Positions 36,669 through 45,586 of a DNA stretch of 64,000 nucleotides are shown one piece after another. Every line of letters starts with the position of its first letter. Position 1 is the first letter of the stretch. The translations under genes were made by a program, and so were the position numbers. The stretch spans positions 62,001 through 126,000 of the forward strand of contig NZ_JNCA01000016.1 in NCBI RefSeq assembly GCF_000695795.1, in the 5' to 3' direction. Below the pieces are notes generated by a model. That model was not told where the DNA came from. It worked only from the letters and a program-made list of their open reading frames with translations, and did no database searches. Source of the stretch: Flavobacterium seoulense (lineage in GTDB: Bacteria; Bacteroidota; Bacteroidia; Flavobacteriales; Flavobacteriaceae).

Positions 36669-38126
36669 ATGCTAAAGCAATTCTTAAATTTAAAATTATC
36701 ACAGAAATTATCTCCACAGCAAATCCAGCTGATGAAGTTAATTCAATTGCCTACGCAAGCTTTTGAACAACGTCTTTTAGAAGAAATGAACGAAAATCCG
36801 GCATTAGAAACCGGAAAAGAGGAAGAATATGAAAAAGACGAGTTTGAAAACGAAGATTATGATGATTACGATGACTCTGAAAGTATTGATGCCGATGATA
36901 TTAATATCGACGAATATTTAAGTGACGATGACACGCCCGATTATAAAACTCAGGCTAATAATTACAGTGATGACGATGAATCTCGCGAATCACCACTGGC
37001 AGCACCTATCAGTTTTCATCAGGATTTGATTAACCAGCTTAATACCTTTATCCTTGACGATCACGAAAGGGAAATTGCTGAATTTCTTGTAGGAAGCATT
37101 GACGACATGGGATACATACGCAGAAGCATTCCTGATATTGTAGATGATATGGCTTTTACTCAGGCCATTTATACTGATGAGTATATGGTCGAACGCATGC
37201 TGCAGGTTATTCATCAACTAGAACCTTCAGGTGTTGGCGCACGCGATTTACAGGAATGTTTATTGTTGCAATTAAAACACAAAACACCAACAGACTCTGT
37301 TGAATTAGCTGCCGAAATTATCGAAACTCAGTTTGATGCTTTTACCAAAAAACATTACGACAAACTGATTCAAAAATTCAATATTTCGAATGAACAGCTT
37401 AAAAAAGCGATTTACGAAATAGAAAAATTAAATCCAAAACCAGGAGGTGGCTTTACAGGAAATAATAAAATAACCGAAAATGTAGTTCCTGATTTTGCTA
37501 TCCGAATTATTGATAATGAATTAGAGTTAACCTTGAATGGTCGAAATGCACCTTCTTTACACGTTTCTAAAGATTATCAGGAAATGATGCAAACGTATAA
37601 AGATTCTCGTGATAAGTCGAATTCTCAAAAAGAAGCCGTTCAGTTTATCAAACAAAAGTTAGATTCTGCCAAATGGTTTATTGATGCTATCAAACAGCGT
37701 CAGGAAACTCTTTTTGTAACCATGAATGCCATCATGCATTATCAGGAAGAATATTTTCTTGATGGTGATGAAACCAAGTTAAAACCAATGATCCTAAAAG
37801 ACATTGCTGATGTTGTAGGTCTTGATATTTCGACAGTTTCCCGTGTTGCTAACAGTAAATATGTAGAAACTCCTTATGGAACCAAATTAATTAAAGAGTT
37901 CTTCTCAGAAGCCATGAAAAATGATCAGGGAGAAGATGTTTCTACATTGGAAATAAAAAAAATCCTGCAAAATATTATCGAAGAAGAAGACAAAAGAAAA
38001 CCCCTTCCAGATGATCAGTTAGCCGAATTATTAAAAGAAAAAGGCTATCCTATTGCCCGCAGAACCATCGCTAAATACCGAGAACAACTCGATATTCCTG
38101 TAGCAAGAATGCGTAAAAAGATATAA
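36669..38126 (+). CDS. rpoN: RNA polymerase sigma-54 factor
   Basis: Alternative sigma factor of 485 residues needing AAA+ activators. Region I is Gln/Leu-rich (SQKLSPQQIQLMKLIQLP, about 11-28), followed by an acidic region II (about 50-110). The core-binding region and region III follow, with an HTH near 'DVVGLDISTVSRVANSKYVETP' (about 377-398) and the RpoN box ARRTIAKYRE near 465-474. One candidate partner activator is encoded in this window at 57562-58896. A terminator hairpin lies at 38152-38179. Confidence 0.96.
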   Translation: MLKQFLNLKLSQKLSPQQIQLMKLIQLPTQAFEQRLLEEMNENPALETGKEEEYEKDEFENEDYDDYDDSESIDADDINIDEYLSDDDTPDYKTQANNYSDDDESRESPLAAPISFHQDLINQLNTFILDDHEREIAEFLVGSIDDMGYIRRSIPDIVDDMAFTQAIYTDEYMVERMLQVIHQLEPSGVGARDLQECLLLQLKHKTPTDSVELAAEIIETQFDAFTKKHYDKLIQKFNISNEQLKKAIYEIEKLNPKPGGGFTGNNKITENVVPDFAIRIIDNELELTLNGRNAPSLHVSKDYQEMMQTYKDSRDKSNSQKEAVQFIKQKLDSAKWFIDAIKQRQETLFVTMNAIMHYQEEYFLDGDETKLKPMILKDIADVVGLDISTVSRVANSKYVETPYGTKLIKEFFSEAMKNDQGEDVSTLEIKKILQNIIEEEDKRKPLPDDQLAELLKEKGYPIARRTIAKYREQLDIPVARMRKKI

Positions 38127-38151
38127 TTTTCGATTTAAACGAAAACAAAAA

Positions 38152-38179
38152 AAAGGCTGTTTCAATTAAAACAGCCTTT
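38152..38179. terminator. Bidirectional terminator between rpoN and the glycine-zipper gene
   Basis: Perfect 11-bp stem AAAGGCTGTTT/AAACAGCCTTT with a 6-nt loop and A-rich/T-rich flanks, between converging genes. Confidence 0.8.
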
Positions 38180-38203
38180 CTCTTTATACGAATTTCAGAT
38201 TCT

Positions 38204-38632
38204 TTATTCTTTTTTCTTTCCGTCAATAATAGCACCCGTACCTGCACCAACACCTGCACCAGCCAAACCACCAATAATAGCACCCTGACCTTTTTTCTTA
38301 CTAATAATAGCTCCTGTAGCTGCACCTACTCCTGCACCTATAACAGCACCTTTAGCAGTACTACTCCATTTCTTTTTAGCCGGGGCTGCCGGAGCCGCTG
38401 CTTGCTGTGCATTTTCCTTAACAACAATTACTTCTTTTTCCTTTTCTTTAACCGCTTGAGAAGCTTCTTGTTTAGCCATTTCTATTTTCATAGAGTCAAT
38501 CGTTTTTTGTTTGACCATTTCCATTTTCATAGAATCGATCCTAGCTTGACTATCTTCAACAACTCCTGCAGTTTCAGCTTTTTTACAAGAAACTATCATT
38601 AAAGAAGCTAACATTACATACACATATTTCAT
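38204..38632 (-). CDS. Glycine-zipper lipoprotein
   Basis: Lipoprotein of 142 residues with signal MKYVYVMLASLMIVSC (lipid Cys16). A helical, Met/Lys/Glu-rich middle contains two near-copies of the unit IDSMKMEM-VKQ. An Ala/Pro linker follows, then a C-terminal glycine zipper of alternating GAGVGAATGAI units (about 92-138). Glycine zippers pack in membranes or form oligomers; the SlyB/YMGG-like group is nearest. A TATCTTTG -7 box is at 38663-38670 on its strand. Function unknown, presumably envelope integrity. Confidence 0.8.
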   Translation of the reverse strand: MKYVYVMLASLMIVSCKKAETAGVVEDSQARIDSMKMEMVKQKTIDSMKIEMAKQEASQAVKEKEKEVIVVKENAQQAAAPAAPAKKKWSSTAKGAVIGAGVGAATGAIISKKKGQGAIIGGLAGAGVGAGTGAIIDGKKKE

Positions 38633-38662
38633 GACTTACAATTTTAAAAATTTAATACTTTA

Positions 38663-38670
38663 CAAAGATA
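38663..38670 (-). promoter_or_regulatory. -7 box for the glycine-zipper lipoprotein gene
   Basis: The minus strand reads TATCTTTG, matching TAnnTTTG, about 31 nt upstream of the start codon. Confidence 0.5.
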
Positions 38671-38814
38671 CGAACATCTTCATCTAATCTATTTTATATG
38701 ATTCTTTTTATTTTTTACAAAATTTAATTCTGACTATCGATTTTACAAAAACTATAATTCGGCAGTTTTATTGTGCAGTTATATTTGAATTAGATAAAAT
38801 TCACTACTATCTAA

Positions 38815-39198
38815 TTACTTATCGGTAATTAATTTGAACTTCACCGGTTGAAAAAATACTTTAGAATCTTTTTTAAAATAAATTCCGTTTTCTTTTTCTT
38901 CTAATTTTACTTGGTAGCCATGAATTACTGTAGTTTGTGCAATTACATTTACCTGGTACGTATTAGCAATTTTGTTTGCTGCTGAGATATCTTGAATAAT
39001 ACCATTAATCACAACCGATTTTGGGACAGCAGTAGTGTTGTTTAGATCAAAAGAAACCACATACCCTTTCTCACTATTCCTATTATAACTTTTATATGTT
39101 TGGTTTTTAACATCTAATAGTTGTCTGGAACAGGAAAAAAGAAAAAAAACTCCAAAAGAAAATAATAAAAAGATGGATTTTGAAATACTAATTTTCAT
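38815..39198 (-). CDS. Small hypothetical lipoprotein
   Basis: Protein of 127 residues not recognised as any family. ATG 39198 gives a lipoprotein signal 'MKISISKSIFLLFSFGVFFLFSC' type with Cys about 23. The frame stays open further upstream, but that stretch runs into the divergent S41 gene. The mature part looks beta-rich ('GYVVSFDLNNTTAVPKSVVING'), with no cysteines after the lipobox. It is divergent from the S41 protease gene with only 52 bp between starts, so the two may be regulated together. Confidence 0.65.
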   Translation of the reverse strand: MKISISKSIFLLFSFGVFFLFSCSRQLLDVKNQTYKSYNRNSEKGYVVSFDLNNTTAVPKSVVINGIIQDISAANKIANTYQVNVIAQTTVIHGYQVKLEEKENGIYFKKDSKVFFQPVKFKLITDK

Positions 39199-39221
39199 AC
39201 TTTTATGCGCTTTAACAGCTT

Positions 39222-39229
39222 CAAATTTA
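39222..39229 (-). promoter_or_regulatory. -7 box for the small lipoprotein gene
   Basis: The minus strand reads TAAATTTG, matching TAnnTTTG, 24 nt upstream of the ATG at 39198, in the 52-bp divergent region. Confidence 0.45.
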
Positions 39230-39250
39230 ATAAAATTAACGACTAAAATA

Positions 39251-40732
39251 ATGAAATTAAAATATGTCATTAAGACATTGCTTCTAGGATTGATTTTTAC
39301 AGCTTGCAGTAAGGATTCTGATTCTAATGAAACTGCTATTACCGAACCAGACGAGATTAACAACTTTGTTTGGAAAGCCATGAATTCCTGGTATTACTGG
39401 CAGCCCAATGTTCCTGATTTGTCTGATAGCAAAATCGCTTCTACTGCCACCTACACTAAATTTATTAATGGAAAAGCCCCTGATGCTCTTTTTTATTCGC
39501 TGCTGTATCAAAGAGGAACTATTGATAAATTCTCCTGGATTGAAAACAGTAATGAAATAGTGCATGTTTCAAAAATTGCAGAAATCGAAAAAAAAGGTGG
39601 TTTCAGTTACGGGGTCTATCCTAAAGATGCATCTAGTGTAAATATGGTAGCCTTGGTTAATTACGTCGTTCCTGGTTCGCCAGCAGCTTTGGCAGGATTA
39701 AAAAGAGGTGACGTTATTACAAAAATAAATGGAAGCCAGCTTACTTCAAGTAATTATGACCAGCTAGAAAACGCACAACTGACACTTACTATAGCAGCAA
39801 GCGTGCAATTTATAAACGCTAGTTTAGTAACCACAGACAAAGGCACAACTGTAACGGTAACAAAAACTGAAATTGACGAAAACCCAGTTGCTTATTACGA
39901 AAAGAAAGTATACGGCAGTAAAAACATTGGTTATTTGGTTTATAATGGCTTTAAATCAGATTATAATGATGAACTCAATGCGACTTTCGCCAAAATGAAA
40001 TCGGACGGAATTAACGAATTGGTTTTAGATTTAAGATACAATGGAGGCGGTTCGTTAGAAACTGCAGTTGCTTTGGCACAAATGATTAACGGAAACTTTA
40101 CTAATAAACCATATGTTTATTTGGACTTCAATGACAAACATAATAGTAATGACGGATACGAGAATCTTTCTGAAAAAGTAAGAGTTTTTAATTTAGTTGA
40201 CAATGAACCTACTTTTCAAAGAGAAGAAAGTATAAACAGCCTTGCTTTGACAAAAATATATGTTTTGGTTAGTTTCCAAACTGCTTCTGCCAGCGAACTC
40301 ACCGTTCAATGTCTTAAAAAATATATTAGCGTAGTTACAATTGGAGAAGAAACTACAGGGAAATTTGTAGGATCTAATACCTTATACGATTCTCCTTCGA
40401 GTAATTATACTTCGTATGCTGATAGAAGCACCAAACACAAATGGCAATTGCAACCCATTACTTTCTCCTATTATAACAAAGATAAAGATGCAAATCCATC
40501 GAAAATCAAACCTGATTATGCAATTAATCCTTACAGCGCTTTCTTGAATCTGGTAGAATTTGGAAACGTAAAAGACCCTAGTTTAAAGAAAGCCCTAGAA
40601 TTAATTACGGGACAAACGATGCGAACTACAGGAAAAAATACCGAAACCTCATTGCCTTCAATGGATAATCTTGCTGCTTTCAACCCTACAAACACTGCTA
40701 AAGGGCTTTATATAGAGGATTTTAAAATGTAA
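39251..40732 (+). CDS. S41 family (C-terminal processing type) peptidase, lipoprotein
   Basis: Predicted periplasmic serine protease of 493 residues. ATG 39251 gives the lipoprotein signal MKLKYVIKTLLLGLIFTAC (Cys19); the frame open upstream of it overlaps the divergent gene. An N-terminal S41 helical part ('EINNFVWKAMNSWYYW') is followed by a PDZ domain (about 115-200, 'GSPAALAGLKRGDVITKING'). The protease core then has the Ser in 'FQTASASELTVQCLKKY' and Lys nearby in IGEETTGKFVGS. This branch of S41 is common in Bacteroidota as secreted or lipid-anchored enzymes; the substrate is unknown. Confidence 0.88.
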   Translation: MKLKYVIKTLLLGLIFTACSKDSDSNETAITEPDEINNFVWKAMNSWYYWQPNVPDLSDSKIASTATYTKFINGKAPDALFYSLLYQRGTIDKFSWIENSNEIVHVSKIAEIEKKGGFSYGVYPKDASSVNMVALVNYVVPGSPAALAGLKRGDVITKINGSQLTSSNYDQLENAQLTLTIAASVQFINASLVTTDKGTTVTVTKTEIDENPVAYYEKKVYGSKNIGYLVYNGFKSDYNDELNATFAKMKSDGINELVLDLRYNGGGSLETAVALAQMINGNFTNKPYVYLDFNDKHNSNDGYENLSEKVRVFNLVDNEPTFQREESINSLALTKIYVLVSFQTASASELTVQCLKKYISVVTIGEETTGKFVGSNTLYDSPSSNYTSYADRSTKHKWQLQPITFSYYNKDKDANPSKIKPDYAINPYSAFLNLVEFGNVKDPSLKKALELITGQTMRTTGKNTETSLPSMDNLAAFNPTNTAKGLYIEDFKM

Positions 40733-40807
40733 AATAACAATTTGAAAACTAGAATAGCAATCACAAGCTAATCTTGATTTAGAAAAAATATATTTAAAAC
40801 AGAAACT

Positions 40808-40847
40808 AATCTCTTTCAGGATTTTTAATACTGGAAGAGATTTTTTT
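40808..40847. terminator. Bidirectional terminator between the S41 gene and tdk
   Basis: AATCTCTTTCAG and CTGGAAGAGATT pair over 12 positions with one wobble, followed by a run of seven T; the end touches the tdk stop codon. Confidence 0.75.
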
Positions 40848-41436
40848 ATTTCTCTTCATTTTTTTGCATTGCTTCAAAATATGCCGCACGGCTTAAAGGT
40901 TCGTATTCTTCGGTTTCTCCTAATAATACTAATTTATCATTAGCTGTTTTTCTAAAACTATAATTAGCTAAATTTCCCGTTCGGGTACACACCGCATGTA
41001 CCTTGGTCACATATTCGGCTGTCGCCATCAAGGCAGGCATTGGACCAAAAGGATTTCCTTTAAAATCCATATCTAATCCTGCAACAATAACACGAACACC
41101 TTGGTTTGCCAAATCATTACAAACCCTAACAATTTCGTCGTCAAAAAATTGTGCTTCATCAATTCCCACCACATCACAGCCTTGTGCCAAAATTGCAATA
41201 TTTGCTGCAGCTGGAACCGGAGTGGAACGAATTTCATTAGCATCATGAGAAACCACCATATCCTGATGGTAACGAATATCAAGCTCGGGTTTAAAAATTT
41301 CTATTTTTTGTTTGGCAAATTGCGCTCTTTTTAATCTACGAATCAATTCTTCTGTTTTACCCGAAAACATCGAACCGCAAATAACTTCAATCCAACCAAA
41401 TTGCTCTTTATGATTTACTGTATTTTCGAGAAACAT
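40846..41436 (-). CDS. tdk: Thymidine kinase, type II
   Basis: Phosphorylates thymidine for the dTTP salvage pathway. The 196 residues show Walker A GSMFSGKT (21-28), 'ELIRRLKRAQFAKQKIEIFKPELDIRY' substrate-loop region, Walker B VVGIDEAQFF and the 'VIVAGLDMDFKGNPFGPMP' block. The C-terminal lasso domain normally binds Zn through four Cys. Here only one remains (AVCTRTGNLA); the second partner is Thr, and the later CRxC-type pair reads SRAAY, so the zinc site seems lost. It is convergent with the S41 gene. Confidence 0.95.
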   Translation of the reverse strand: MFLENTVNHKEQFGWIEVICGSMFSGKTEELIRRLKRAQFAKQKIEIFKPELDIRYHQDMVVSHDANEIRSTPVPAAANIAILAQGCDVVGIDEAQFFDDEIVRVCNDLANQGVRVIVAGLDMDFKGNPFGPMPALMATAEYVTKVHAVCTRTGNLANYSFRKTANDKLVLLGETEEYEPLSRAAYFEAMQKNEEK

Positions 41437-41650
41437 TTTGTATTTTTCTAACTTAAAAAATGAATAGTTTTTATTACTTTGTAAACATATAAATCGGCTT
41501 AAGATTTTATACTTTTACACTTTCTCAAAAGTAGAAAAATTTTAGCAATTCGGAGGTTTGTGAGTACTTAATTAAAAACAATCTCAAAAACCCGCCCTGT
41601 GTTCAATAAACAAAAGTCATTCGCCAAATACATACTATAATTTAACCATT
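41437..41650. other. Divergent gap between tdk and the acidic protein gene
   Basis: 214 bp without a gene. No full TAnnTTTG box was found on either strand; the nearest on the tdk side is TATGTTTA. Otherwise nothing recognisable. Confidence 0.4.
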
Positions 41651-42673
41651 ATGAAAAAAAGATTAGAAGCCGATTTAATTAGCATCGCTCACAGAATATT
41701 ACAAATAAAAGATAAATCTGATGTGAATCAACTGTATTTGGAAACCCAAAAATTATACGAAAAACTGTCGGTTTTAAAATTTGTAGAGGAAAATTATGCT
41801 GATACAAAACCCACTATTGGCAGCTATAGTGAAATTGAAAAAGAAGTAGAAAGTTTCTATGATAAAGATGCTGTTTTACCAATTGAAACAGAAATAGAAA
41901 TGCCCGAAAGCAACATGTTTCAAGACACTACCGTAGAAGAACAAGTTGAGGAATCAAAAGAAGAAACAGAAAATATTGTTGTTCCTGAAGTAGTAACCGA
42001 AGATGAAATCACTACTGTGGAAGAGGTTGAAAATGAAGAGGAAGAATTAGTTTCGGAAGAAGAAACAGAAGTTGAGGAAAACACAATTGAATTTCAAGAG
42101 TCTGAACCGGAAATTGAAGATACAACAGAAGCCGAAGAAGCAATTGAAGCAGAAACTATAGTTGAAGAAATCCCGGAATTTAAAGCCGCATTCGAACTAA
42201 CCGAAGAACCTGAAACTGTACAAGCAGAAGTTAAAAAATCGGAGACGGTACAAATTTCTTTCGAAGATTTATTAGGATTAAGTTATAGCGAACCTGAATT
42301 TGTAAAGTTAGACGAAGTTCCAGCTCCAGCTAAAGAAATTGTTTTTGAAAAAGCTGAAGCAGTACCACCAACTCCAGTACAAAAAGCAGTTGAAACTACC
42401 GAAAAAACAGCATCAAGATCTGTTTCTTTGAATGATAAATTATCTAAAGGAATTGAAATTGACCTGAATGACCGCATTGCGTTTGTAAAACACCTTTTTG
42501 GTAACAGCAATGAAGATTATAATCGCGTTATGAACCAATTGATTACTTATGATAATTTTTATGAAACCAAAAGCTTCATAGACGAAATGGTAAAACCAGA
42601 TTACAATAACTGGGAAGGAAAAGAAGAATATGAAGATCGTTTTATGGAAATAATCGAAAAAAAATTCCTTTAA
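41651..42673 (+). CDS. Hypothetical protein with long acidic linker
   Basis: Cytoplasmic protein of 340 residues, no signal peptide. It has three parts: a helical N-terminal domain (about 1-70, 'LISIAHRILQIKDKSDVNQLYLETQKLYEKL'), a very Glu/Val/Thr-rich low-complexity middle (about 75-265), and a conserved-looking C-terminal domain (about 270-340, LNDRIAFVKHLFGNSNEDYNRV...WEGKEEYEDRFMEIIEKKF). I recall similar proteins in flavobacteria beside rsmI but know no function. The layout, two small folded ends tethered by an acidic chain, suggests a scaffold or binding protein. Confidence 0.75.
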   Translation: MKKRLEADLISIAHRILQIKDKSDVNQLYLETQKLYEKLSVLKFVEENYADTKPTIGSYSEIEKEVESFYDKDAVLPIETEIEMPESNMFQDTTVEEQVEESKEETENIVVPEVVTEDEITTVEEVENEEEELVSEEETEVEENTIEFQESEPEIEDTTEAEEAIEAETIVEEIPEFKAAFELTEEPETVQAEVKKSETVQISFEDLLGLSYSEPEFVKLDEVPAPAKEIVFEKAEAVPPTPVQKAVETTEKTASRSVSLNDKLSKGIEIDLNDRIAFVKHLFGNSNEDYNRVMNQLITYDNFYETKSFIDEMVKPDYNNWEGKEEYEDRFMEIIEKKFL

Positions 42674-42706
42674 AATACAAACAGTAACTTCTGTTTCAAT
42701 TAATTT

Positions 42707-43429
42707 ATGTCAAAATTATACATCGTGCCCACGCCCATAGGCAATCTTGAGGATATGACTTTTAGAGCTATTCGAATTCTAAAAGAAGTAGATTTAATTC
42801 TTGCCGAAGACACACGCACCAGCGGAAAACTCTTAAAACATTTTGAGATTAGCACGCACATGCACAGTCATCACATGCACAACGAGCACAAAACGATTGA
42901 GAATCTGATTTCGAGATTAAAAGCAGGTGAAAATATTGCACTTATTTCGGATGCGGGAACACCTGCTATTTCTGACCCTGGTTTTTTACTGACTCGTGCC
43001 TGTGTCGAAAATGGTATTGCTGTAGAATGTCTTCCAGGCGCTACTGCATTTGTTCCTGCTTTGGTGAATAGTGGTTTACCAAATGACAAATTTGTTTTCG
43101 AAGGTTTTTTGCCTGAGAAAAAAGGCCGCCAAACCCGATACTTAGAATTAGCCGAAGAGACCAGAACAATGATTCTTTATGTTTCGCCTCATAAATTAGT
43201 GAAAACATTAGCTGAATTTGTGACTTATTTTGGTGAAGACCGACAAATATGTGTTTCCAGAGAACTCTCTAAATTACACGAAGAAAACCGAAGAGGAACA
43301 GCAAAAGAAGTTTTGGCACATTTTGAAAAAACTCCTCCACGAGGTGAAATCGTTGTGGTAGTTGCCGGAAAAACAATCGTTAAAGAAGCGAAGAAAAATA
43401 AATTTTCGAAAGAAGAAAGAGAAGAATAA
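42707..43429 (+). CDS. rsmI: 16S rRNA (cytidine(1402)-2'-O)-methyltransferase
   Basis: Methylates the 2'-OH of C1402 in the decoding centre of 16S rRNA using S-adenosylmethionine. The 240-residue tetrapyrrole-methylase fold opens with 'LYIVPTPIGNLEDMTFRAIRIL'. Further blocks are AEDTRTSGKLLKHF (about 34-47), ISDAGTPAISDPG (about 81-93) and the 'VECLPGATAFVPALVNSGLP' segment. It is shorter than E. coli RsmI (286) because the C-terminal extension is reduced. It follows the acidic protein gene by 33 nt. Confidence 0.95.
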   Translation: MSKLYIVPTPIGNLEDMTFRAIRILKEVDLILAEDTRTSGKLLKHFEISTHMHSHHMHNEHKTIENLISRLKAGENIALISDAGTPAISDPGFLLTRACVENGIAVECLPGATAFVPALVNSGLPNDKFVFEGFLPEKKGRQTRYLELAEETRTMILYVSPHKLVKTLAEFVTYFGEDRQICVSRELSKLHEENRRGTAKEVLAHFEKTPPRGEIVVVVAGKTIVKEAKKNKFSKEEREE

Positions 43430-43477
43430 AAATTCCGTTACAGATTTAGACTGTAAAAAAAATCCAAATTTAAAATC

Positions 43478-43822
43478 ATGAGCATTCAAGCCTTTTTAGA
43501 AAAATTAAAAGAAACACCAGAAGCAATAACATTTCCTGAAACCATTGCCGTAATCGAAGAAAACTACAATTTTACGCCAACGGCTTTCCAAAATGGAGAA
43601 ACGCACAATCCTGCAGGAACTAATTCAGGTTCTTGTAAATTGTTTGCTTTTGCTCAATTACAAAACTTATCGCAAGCGGAAACCTTATTCTGTTTTGGTG
43701 CTTTTTATAATGACGAAGTTTTAGGAGATCCGGAAGGAACAAATCATCAAAATATTAGAAACTTCATGATTCACGGTTGGGACGGAATCGAATTTGAAGG
43801 ACAAGCTTTAGAAGCAAAATAA
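43478..43822 (+). CDS. HopJ-type family protein
   Basis: Small cytoplasmic protein of 114 residues with the family blocks 'PEAITFPETIAVIEENYNFTP', GETHNPAGTNSGSCKLFAFAQL, 'LFCFGAFYNDEVLGDPEGTNHQNIRNFM' and HGWDGIEF. The name comes from a Pseudomonas type III effector, but relatives occur widely in bacteria with no secretion system, so it is better seen as a housekeeping protein of unknown function. It lies between rsmI and recJ in the same direction. Confidence 0.85.
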   Translation: MSIQAFLEKLKETPEAITFPETIAVIEENYNFTPTAFQNGETHNPAGTNSGSCKLFAFAQLQNLSQAETLFCFGAFYNDEVLGDPEGTNHQNIRNFMIHGWDGIEFEGQALEAK

Positions 43823-43832
43823 AAATATTTTA

Positions 43833-43873
43833 GATTTCAGAATGTAGAAATCTAAAATCTACATTCTGAAATC
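43833..43873. repeat. Inverted repeat before recJ
   Basis: Perfect 16-bp arms GATTTCAGAATGTAGA (43833-43848) and complement (43858-43873) with a 9-nt loop. Variants of the word (TCTAAAATCT, ATCTGATATC) fill the gap up to the recJ ATG, 24 nt away. As mRNA this hairpin would lie just before the recJ ribosome-binding region. Confidence 0.75.
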
Positions 43874-43897
43874 TGATATCTAAAATCTAGAATCAAA

Positions 43898-45586
43898 ATG
43901 CGCTGGACTCTCAAACCCAAACCTTCAGAAGACAAAATCAAACATTTGGCGCAGGCCTTGAATGTAGAAGATTTTGTTGCACAGTTATTAGTGCAACGCG
44001 GTATTGAAACTTTTGAAGAAGCCCGTGCTTTTTTTCGTCCTTCGTTAGATCATCTGCATGATCCGTATTTAATGAAAGATATGGAAAAAGCAGTAGAACG
44101 AATAGAAAAAGCTATAGAAAACGAGGAACGAATTCTGGTTTTTGGCGATTATGATGTTGACGGAACTACGGCCGTTTCACTAGTTTCTTCTTATTTAAAA
44201 AGCTTTTACCCTCACGTGGCAACTTATATTCCGGATCGTTATGACGAAGGTTATGGTGTATCTTTTAAAGGAATTGATTTTGCCAGCGACAATGAATTTT
44301 CGCTAATAATTGCTCTGGATTGCGGTATTAAATCCATAGATCATGTGGCTTACGCCAAAGAAAGAAATATCGATTTCATTATTTGCGATCACCATAGACC
44401 CGGAGAAACTTTACCCGAAGCAGTCGCTGTTCTCGACCCAAAAAGAGCCGATTGCAACTATCCTTATGATGAATTATGTGGTTGCGGAATCGGATTTAAA
44501 CTCATTCAGGCTTTGGGATTGAATAGAAATCAAACCATCGAAGATTTAGTACCTTATCTTGATTTAGTTGCTACTGCAATTGCTGCCGATATTGTTCCAA
44601 TGACAGGTGAAAACAGGGTTTTAGCTTATTTTGGATTACAAGTCATCAACAACAATCCAAGATCTGGAATTAAAGCTCTGGTTCATCAGGTAAAGAAAAA
44701 AACATTAGACATTACCGATGTTGTTTTTATAATTGCACCCAGAATCAATGCTGCCGGACGTATCAAACATGGAAATCATGCGGTAGAATTGTTAAGCGAA
44801 TTTAATTTCGATCAGGCACAGCAATTTGCTTCCGAAATTGAAAAATACAATGCTGACAGAAAAGATTTAGACAAACAAATTACTAAAGAAGCTTTTCAGC
44901 AAATTGAACAAAATCAGGAACAGCAACGTTTTACAACTGTTGTTTTTCAGGAAGACTGGCACAAAGGCGTCATAGGTATTGTAGCGTCGAGATTAATAGA
45001 AACCTATTATCGCCCTACATTGGTTTTTACAAAAAGTGGCGACAAATATGCTGCTTCGGCACGTTCAGTCAAAGGATTTGATGTTTATAATGCTCTGGAA
45101 GCATGCTCGGAACATCTGGAGCAATTTGGCGGACACATGTATGCCGCAGGAATGACTCTAAAAGCCGAAAATTATCCTATTTTTAAAGAAGCATTTGAAA
45201 AACAAGTACAAAAAACCATTCATCCGGATCAACTTGTTCCGGAAATAGAAATTGATGCCGAAATCAATTTTTCGGATATTACACCCAAACTGACACGCAT
45301 TTTAAAACAATTCGAACCTTTTGGTCCTCTAAACATGACTCCGGTATTTTTAACTAAAAATGTTATTGATACGGGTTATGCAAAAAAACTAGGTGCAGCA
45401 GAAGAACATTTAAAACTTTTTGTAAAACAAAATAACTCCGAAGGCATTGGCGCCATTGGTTTTGGACTAGGAAATAAAATTGATTTAACTACGAATCAAA
45501 AAGCATTTCAAGCCGCTTATTGCATTGATGAAAATGAATGGAATGGCAAAGTTTCAACACAATTACGATTAAAAAGCATTCAATAA
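43898..45586 (+). CDS. recJ: Single-stranded-DNA-specific exonuclease RecJ
   Basis: 5'-3' exonuclease acting in recombination and mismatch repair. The 562 residues contain the DHH-family motifs: FGDYDVDGTTAVSL (about 82-95), ALDCGIKS, ICDHHRPGE (about 165-173), a motif IV region 'LDLVATAIAADIVP', and the DHHA1 part 'SARSVKGFDVYNAL...QFGGHMYAAGMTL'. It ends with an OB-type C-terminal domain. The stop codon shares its last base with the MFS gene start (TAATG). Confidence 0.95.
   Translation: MRWTLKPKPSEDKIKHLAQALNVEDFVAQLLVQRGIETFEEARAFFRPSLDHLHDPYLMKDMEKAVERIEKAIENEERILVFGDYDVDGTTAVSLVSSYLKSFYPHVATYIPDRYDEGYGVSFKGIDFASDNEFSLIIALDCGIKSIDHVAYAKERNIDFIICDHHRPGETLPEAVAVLDPKRADCNYPYDELCGCGIGFKLIQALGLNRNQTIEDLVPYLDLVATAIAADIVPMTGENRVLAYFGLQVINNNPRSGIKALVHQVKKKTLDITDVVFIIAPRINAAGRIKHGNHAVELLSEFNFDQAQQFASEIEKYNADRKDLDKQITKEAFQQIEQNQEQQRFTTVVFQEDWHKGVIGIVASRLIETYYRPTLVFTKSGDKYAASARSVKGFDVYNALEACSEHLEQFGGHMYAAGMTLKAENYPIFKEAFEKQVQKTIHPDQLVPEIEIDAEINFSDITPKLTRILKQFEPFGPLNMTPVFLTKNVIDTGYAKKLGAAEEHLKLFVKQNNSEGIGAIGFGLGNKIDLTTNQKAFQAAYCIDENEWNGKVSTQLRLKSIQ

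Noticed and set aside
38204..38632. Antisense open frame (38402-38602, plus strand) as a gene
   Set aside because: It is a shadow of the glycine-zipper lipoprotein gene, with phenylalanine/serine-rich composition and no family character.
39173..39381. Longer overlapping starts for the divergent lipoprotein and S41 genes
   Set aside because: They would overlap each other by about 200 bp and bury both lipoprotein signals; the internal ATGs give clean lipoboxes.
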